In this document: piece by piece, positions 62,392-64,000 of the stretch
Position numbering within the stretch: the first letter of the stretch is position 1
Layout of the letters: each line of letters starts with the position of its first letter
Notes under the pieces: generated by a model
Seen by the model: the letters and a program-made list of their open reading frames with translations, nothing else
Told to the model about the DNA's origin: nothing
Database searches by the model: none
Position numbers and translations under genes: made by a program
Assembly (NCBI GenBank): GCA_024401475.1
Contig: JAKSKZ010000007.1
Span: forward strand, 35,001 to 99,000
Reading direction: 5' to 3'
Length of the DNA stretch: 64,000 nt
Source of the DNA: Paludibacteraceae bacterium
GTDB taxonomy: Bacteria; Bacteroidota; Bacteroidia; Bacteroidales; Paludibacteraceae

Positions 62392-63747
62392 TCATTCGAC
62401 ATCTGGAATAATCAAATCAGACGAAGGTTGCTGAATGCACATGACAAAATAAATTGGCAGATAAACAACCGATTGGGACTTTTCCACCTTTCTATTATTA
62501 CTTAACACAAAAGCCCTTTGAATATTGTAATCAGGATTAGTTATAAAATGAGTTAGCGCACTATGCTTTTTATAGTCTTTTCCAGACTTCACCTCGATAG
62601 GCAAAACTGACATAGATTGGAAATCATCTATAAGGAAATCCACCTCGCCATTCTTTTTATTGTCATAATATTTCAGCTTAAATCCATGAGCAGACAGTTC
62701 CTGAGCTACAACCGATTCATACGCAGTACCTAAATTTATACTGGGAGTATCATCCAAAAGAGGGCGAATATTATTTTGGAATAAAATAGCCGTAAGGATT
62801 CCTATATCATTCAGATACAACTTCAAGAGATTCTTCTGTTCCGACTCCACCAAAGGAAACTTCGGATTTGAAATCGCCCGCACTTCAAGTGTAATTCCCG
62901 AGCTTATCAAATACTCAAACTCATCACTATAATCAGACATTTGCTTTCCTTGCTTATTCTCAATAGATTTAGCAACCACTCTTTTTTTCTTGTTTTCAAG
63001 AGCAGACGGGATATAACTATATACATTTCTAACCCTCAATTTGTTTTCTTTATCATACTGAGATGCATCTATACTATAAAACTCATGAATCTGCTGTTGA
63101 ATCGTCCTAATCGACTGAATATTCTTAGTCTTTATGTATTCGTTCACTGCATCGGGTAAACCTCCAATCAATAGATATCGGCGGAAATACCCCAACATTC
63201 TTTCATGCAGTGATTCCGTAAGACTTTCAAGCGATTGATAGGCAGAACAAACCGCAGAAATAGCATCTTGCCCCACACCATTAGCAATTAAGAACTCTTC
63301 AAAATCAAGCGGATACATCTTCATGATTTCAATGCTACCCATAGGGATGGAAACACTTTTTGCTAACGCAATCCCCAACTGCGATCCACTTGCAACATAG
63401 GTGAACCGGCCTTCTTGGTTTAAAAATTTTAGCATCGTTAGCAAATGAGGATAGACTTGTATCTCGTCTAAAAAAACCAACGTATTTTCTCGATTATCTA
63501 ATAGACTCCCGTGTATAGCACTCAACTGTGCATAGAAATCGTTCACATCCCTTGTCTTTTCAAACAGACGATGCTGATTAGCATCCGTAAGCATATTTAT
63601 CTCAACAAAATTCTTGAACAAACGTTTTCCAACCTGTCTAATTATAAAGGTTTTGCCGACTTGTCTAGCACCCTCTATCAAAAGAATTTTGTTTGATTTT
63701 GAAACAAAATGTTCTTCGATTCCCTTCTCTATTTTCCTATATAACAT
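62392..63747 (-). CDS. AAA-family ATPase with DUF4143 domain
   Basis: A 451-residue protein of the AAA_14/DUF4143 group, common in Bacteroidales as repeated accessory genes. Start at ATG 63747 (MLYRKIEKGIEEHF); an in-frame TTG further upstream is not used. Walker A IEGARQVGKTF, Walker B TLVFLDEIQVYPHL, then PMGSIEIMKMYPLDFEEFLI and, in the C-terminal half, KNGEVDFLIDD and PIEVKSGKDYKKH, the nuclease-like Asp-Glu-x-Lys pattern of DUF4143. Activity is unknown; the pattern suggests a PD-(D/E)xK-like nuclease fold. Preceded by a 33-bp tandem repeat. Confidence 0.88.
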   Translation of the reverse strand: MLYRKIEKGIEEHFVSKSNKILLIEGARQVGKTFIIRQVGKRLFKNFVEINMLTDANQHRLFEKTRDVNDFYAQLSAIHGSLLDNRENTLVFLDEIQVYPHLLTMLKFLNQEGRFTYVASGSQLGIALAKSVSIPMGSIEIMKMYPLDFEEFLIANGVGQDAISAVCSAYQSLESLTESLHERMLGYFRRYLLIGGLPDAVNEYIKTKNIQSIRTIQQQIHEFYSIDASQYDKENKLRVRNVYSYIPSALENKKKRVVAKSIENKQGKQMSDYSDEFEYLISSGITLEVRAISNPKFPLVESEQKNLLKLYLNDIGILTAILFQNNIRPLLDDTPSINLGTAYESVVAQELSAHGFKLKYYDNKKNGEVDFLIDDFQSMSVLPIEVKSGKDYKKHSALTHFITNPDYNIQRAFVLSNNRKVEKSQSVVYLPIYFVMCIQQPSSDLIIPDVE

Positions 63748-63800
63748 ACACCCATAAATTAGATATTGCAAATATGCTGATAATTATCTAATTACACAAA

Positions 63801-63890
63801 TTTTTGTCATTTTTCCATCCCAAAACAACGCTATTTTTGTCATTTTTCCATCCCAAAACAACACTATCTTTGTCATTTTTCCATCCCAAA
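63801..63890. repeat. 33-bp tandem repeat, 2.7 copies, upstream of the ATPase
   Basis: Units 63801-63833 and 63834-63866 differ at one base; a third, partial unit runs to 63890. On the minus strand each unit contains TTTG, 20 bases and TAGCGTTG or TAGTGTTG, close to the promoter consensus, and is also open as a repeat of 11 codons (FWDGKMTKIAL), with a potential 30-codon frame ending ICVIR. The array is 54 bases upstream of the ATPase start. Confidence 0.8.
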
Positions 63891-63978
63891 TTACTCTTAA
63901 CATAACAAAGAGAGCAAGAAGCCCAAGCCCCTTGCTCTCTCTATCTTATCCGAAACTAATTCATAATGTTTCTCATTG

Positions 63979-64000
63979 TGGAGAATTGATTTCAAGGAAT
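63979..64000 (+). mobile_element. Possible left end of a further MITE-like copy (cut by window)
   Basis: GAGAATTGATTTCAAGGAAT at the end of the window resembles the AAATTGATTTCGAGGAAT of copies 1-3. Too short to be sure. Confidence 0.3.

Noticed and set aside
63801..63890. CRISPR-like repeat array
   Set aside because: Units are directly adjacent with no spacers, so it is a simple tandem repeat.
1..64000. tRNA, rRNA and tmRNA genes
   Set aside because: No cloverleaf-like T-arm sequence or conserved rRNA segment was noticed in any intergenic region when reading both strands; a covariance search would be decisive.

Overview
The window reads as chromosomal DNA of a member of the order Bacteroidales (Bacteroidota). 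The supporting signs are secreted proteins with type IX secretion (T9SS) C-terminal sorting domains, a CHU_C-type gliding-motility C-terminus, Bacteroidota-restricted families (DUF4296, DUF3256, a DksA/TraR-like protein with a degenerate zinc finger), the long eukaryote-like isoleucyl-tRNA synthetase, general lack of Shine-Dalgarno sequences, and promoters of the TTTG / TAnnTTTG type. The abundance of xylan and arabinan enzymes suggests a plant-fibre degrader of a gut or rumen type habitat. No rRNA, tRNA, CRISPR array or full insertion sequence was found.

Layout. 1-3.5 kb is an accessory segment: an acyltransferase, a three-gene DUF3791/DUF3990 module that looks toxin-antitoxin-like, and an orphan polyvalent-type kinase, with two copies of a 56-bp repeat and a MITE-like element at its edge. 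3.8-24 kb carries secreted enzymes (GH51 arabinofuranosidase, an esterase-CBM6-GH43 fusion, an M6-type peptidase, a large HEMCH-containing secreted protein, a CHU_C repeat protein) interleaved with housekeeping tcdA and ileS. 23.6-28.4 kb is a minus-strand five-gene operon: circularly permuted ATP-grasp, alpha-E, transglutaminase, and two aspartoacylase-like proteins, of which the last has lost its metal and catalytic residues. 28.9-36.6 kb has an SseB-like protein, a secreted esterase, a radical SAM protein, a 38-codon small gene with a strong Shine-Dalgarno, a DksA-like protein, the lspA operon and a PAS-LuxR regulator. 37-51.4 kb is mostly housekeeping (thioesterases, pckA, TsaC-like, transporters, HD protein, recA, hflX, DUF4954, phosphoesterase). 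51.5-64 kb returns to accessory content: a YD-repeat lipoprotein, DUF1846, orphan secreted proteins, a tandem OmpA pair whose second copy is broken by two lesions, a tandem pair of GH-A-like glycosidases with CBM6, and an AAA/DUF4143 ATPase preceded by a 33-bp tandem repeat.

How the genes work together. GH51, the CE1-like/GH43 fusion, the second CE1-like esterase and the two clan GH-A enzymes would together strip arabinose and acyl side chains and cleave the backbone of arabinoxylan outside the cell, several being exported by T9SS. The ATP-grasp operon is the best candidate for a little-described system: a peptide or amide ligase, a helical partner, a Cys-His-Asp transglutaminase and a hydrolase/pseudohydrolase pair, consistent with making and processing an unknown amide-linked product. 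The MITE family, the 56-bp repeats, the partial duplication behind GH51 and the duplicated OmpA and glycosidase genes show active local rearrangement.
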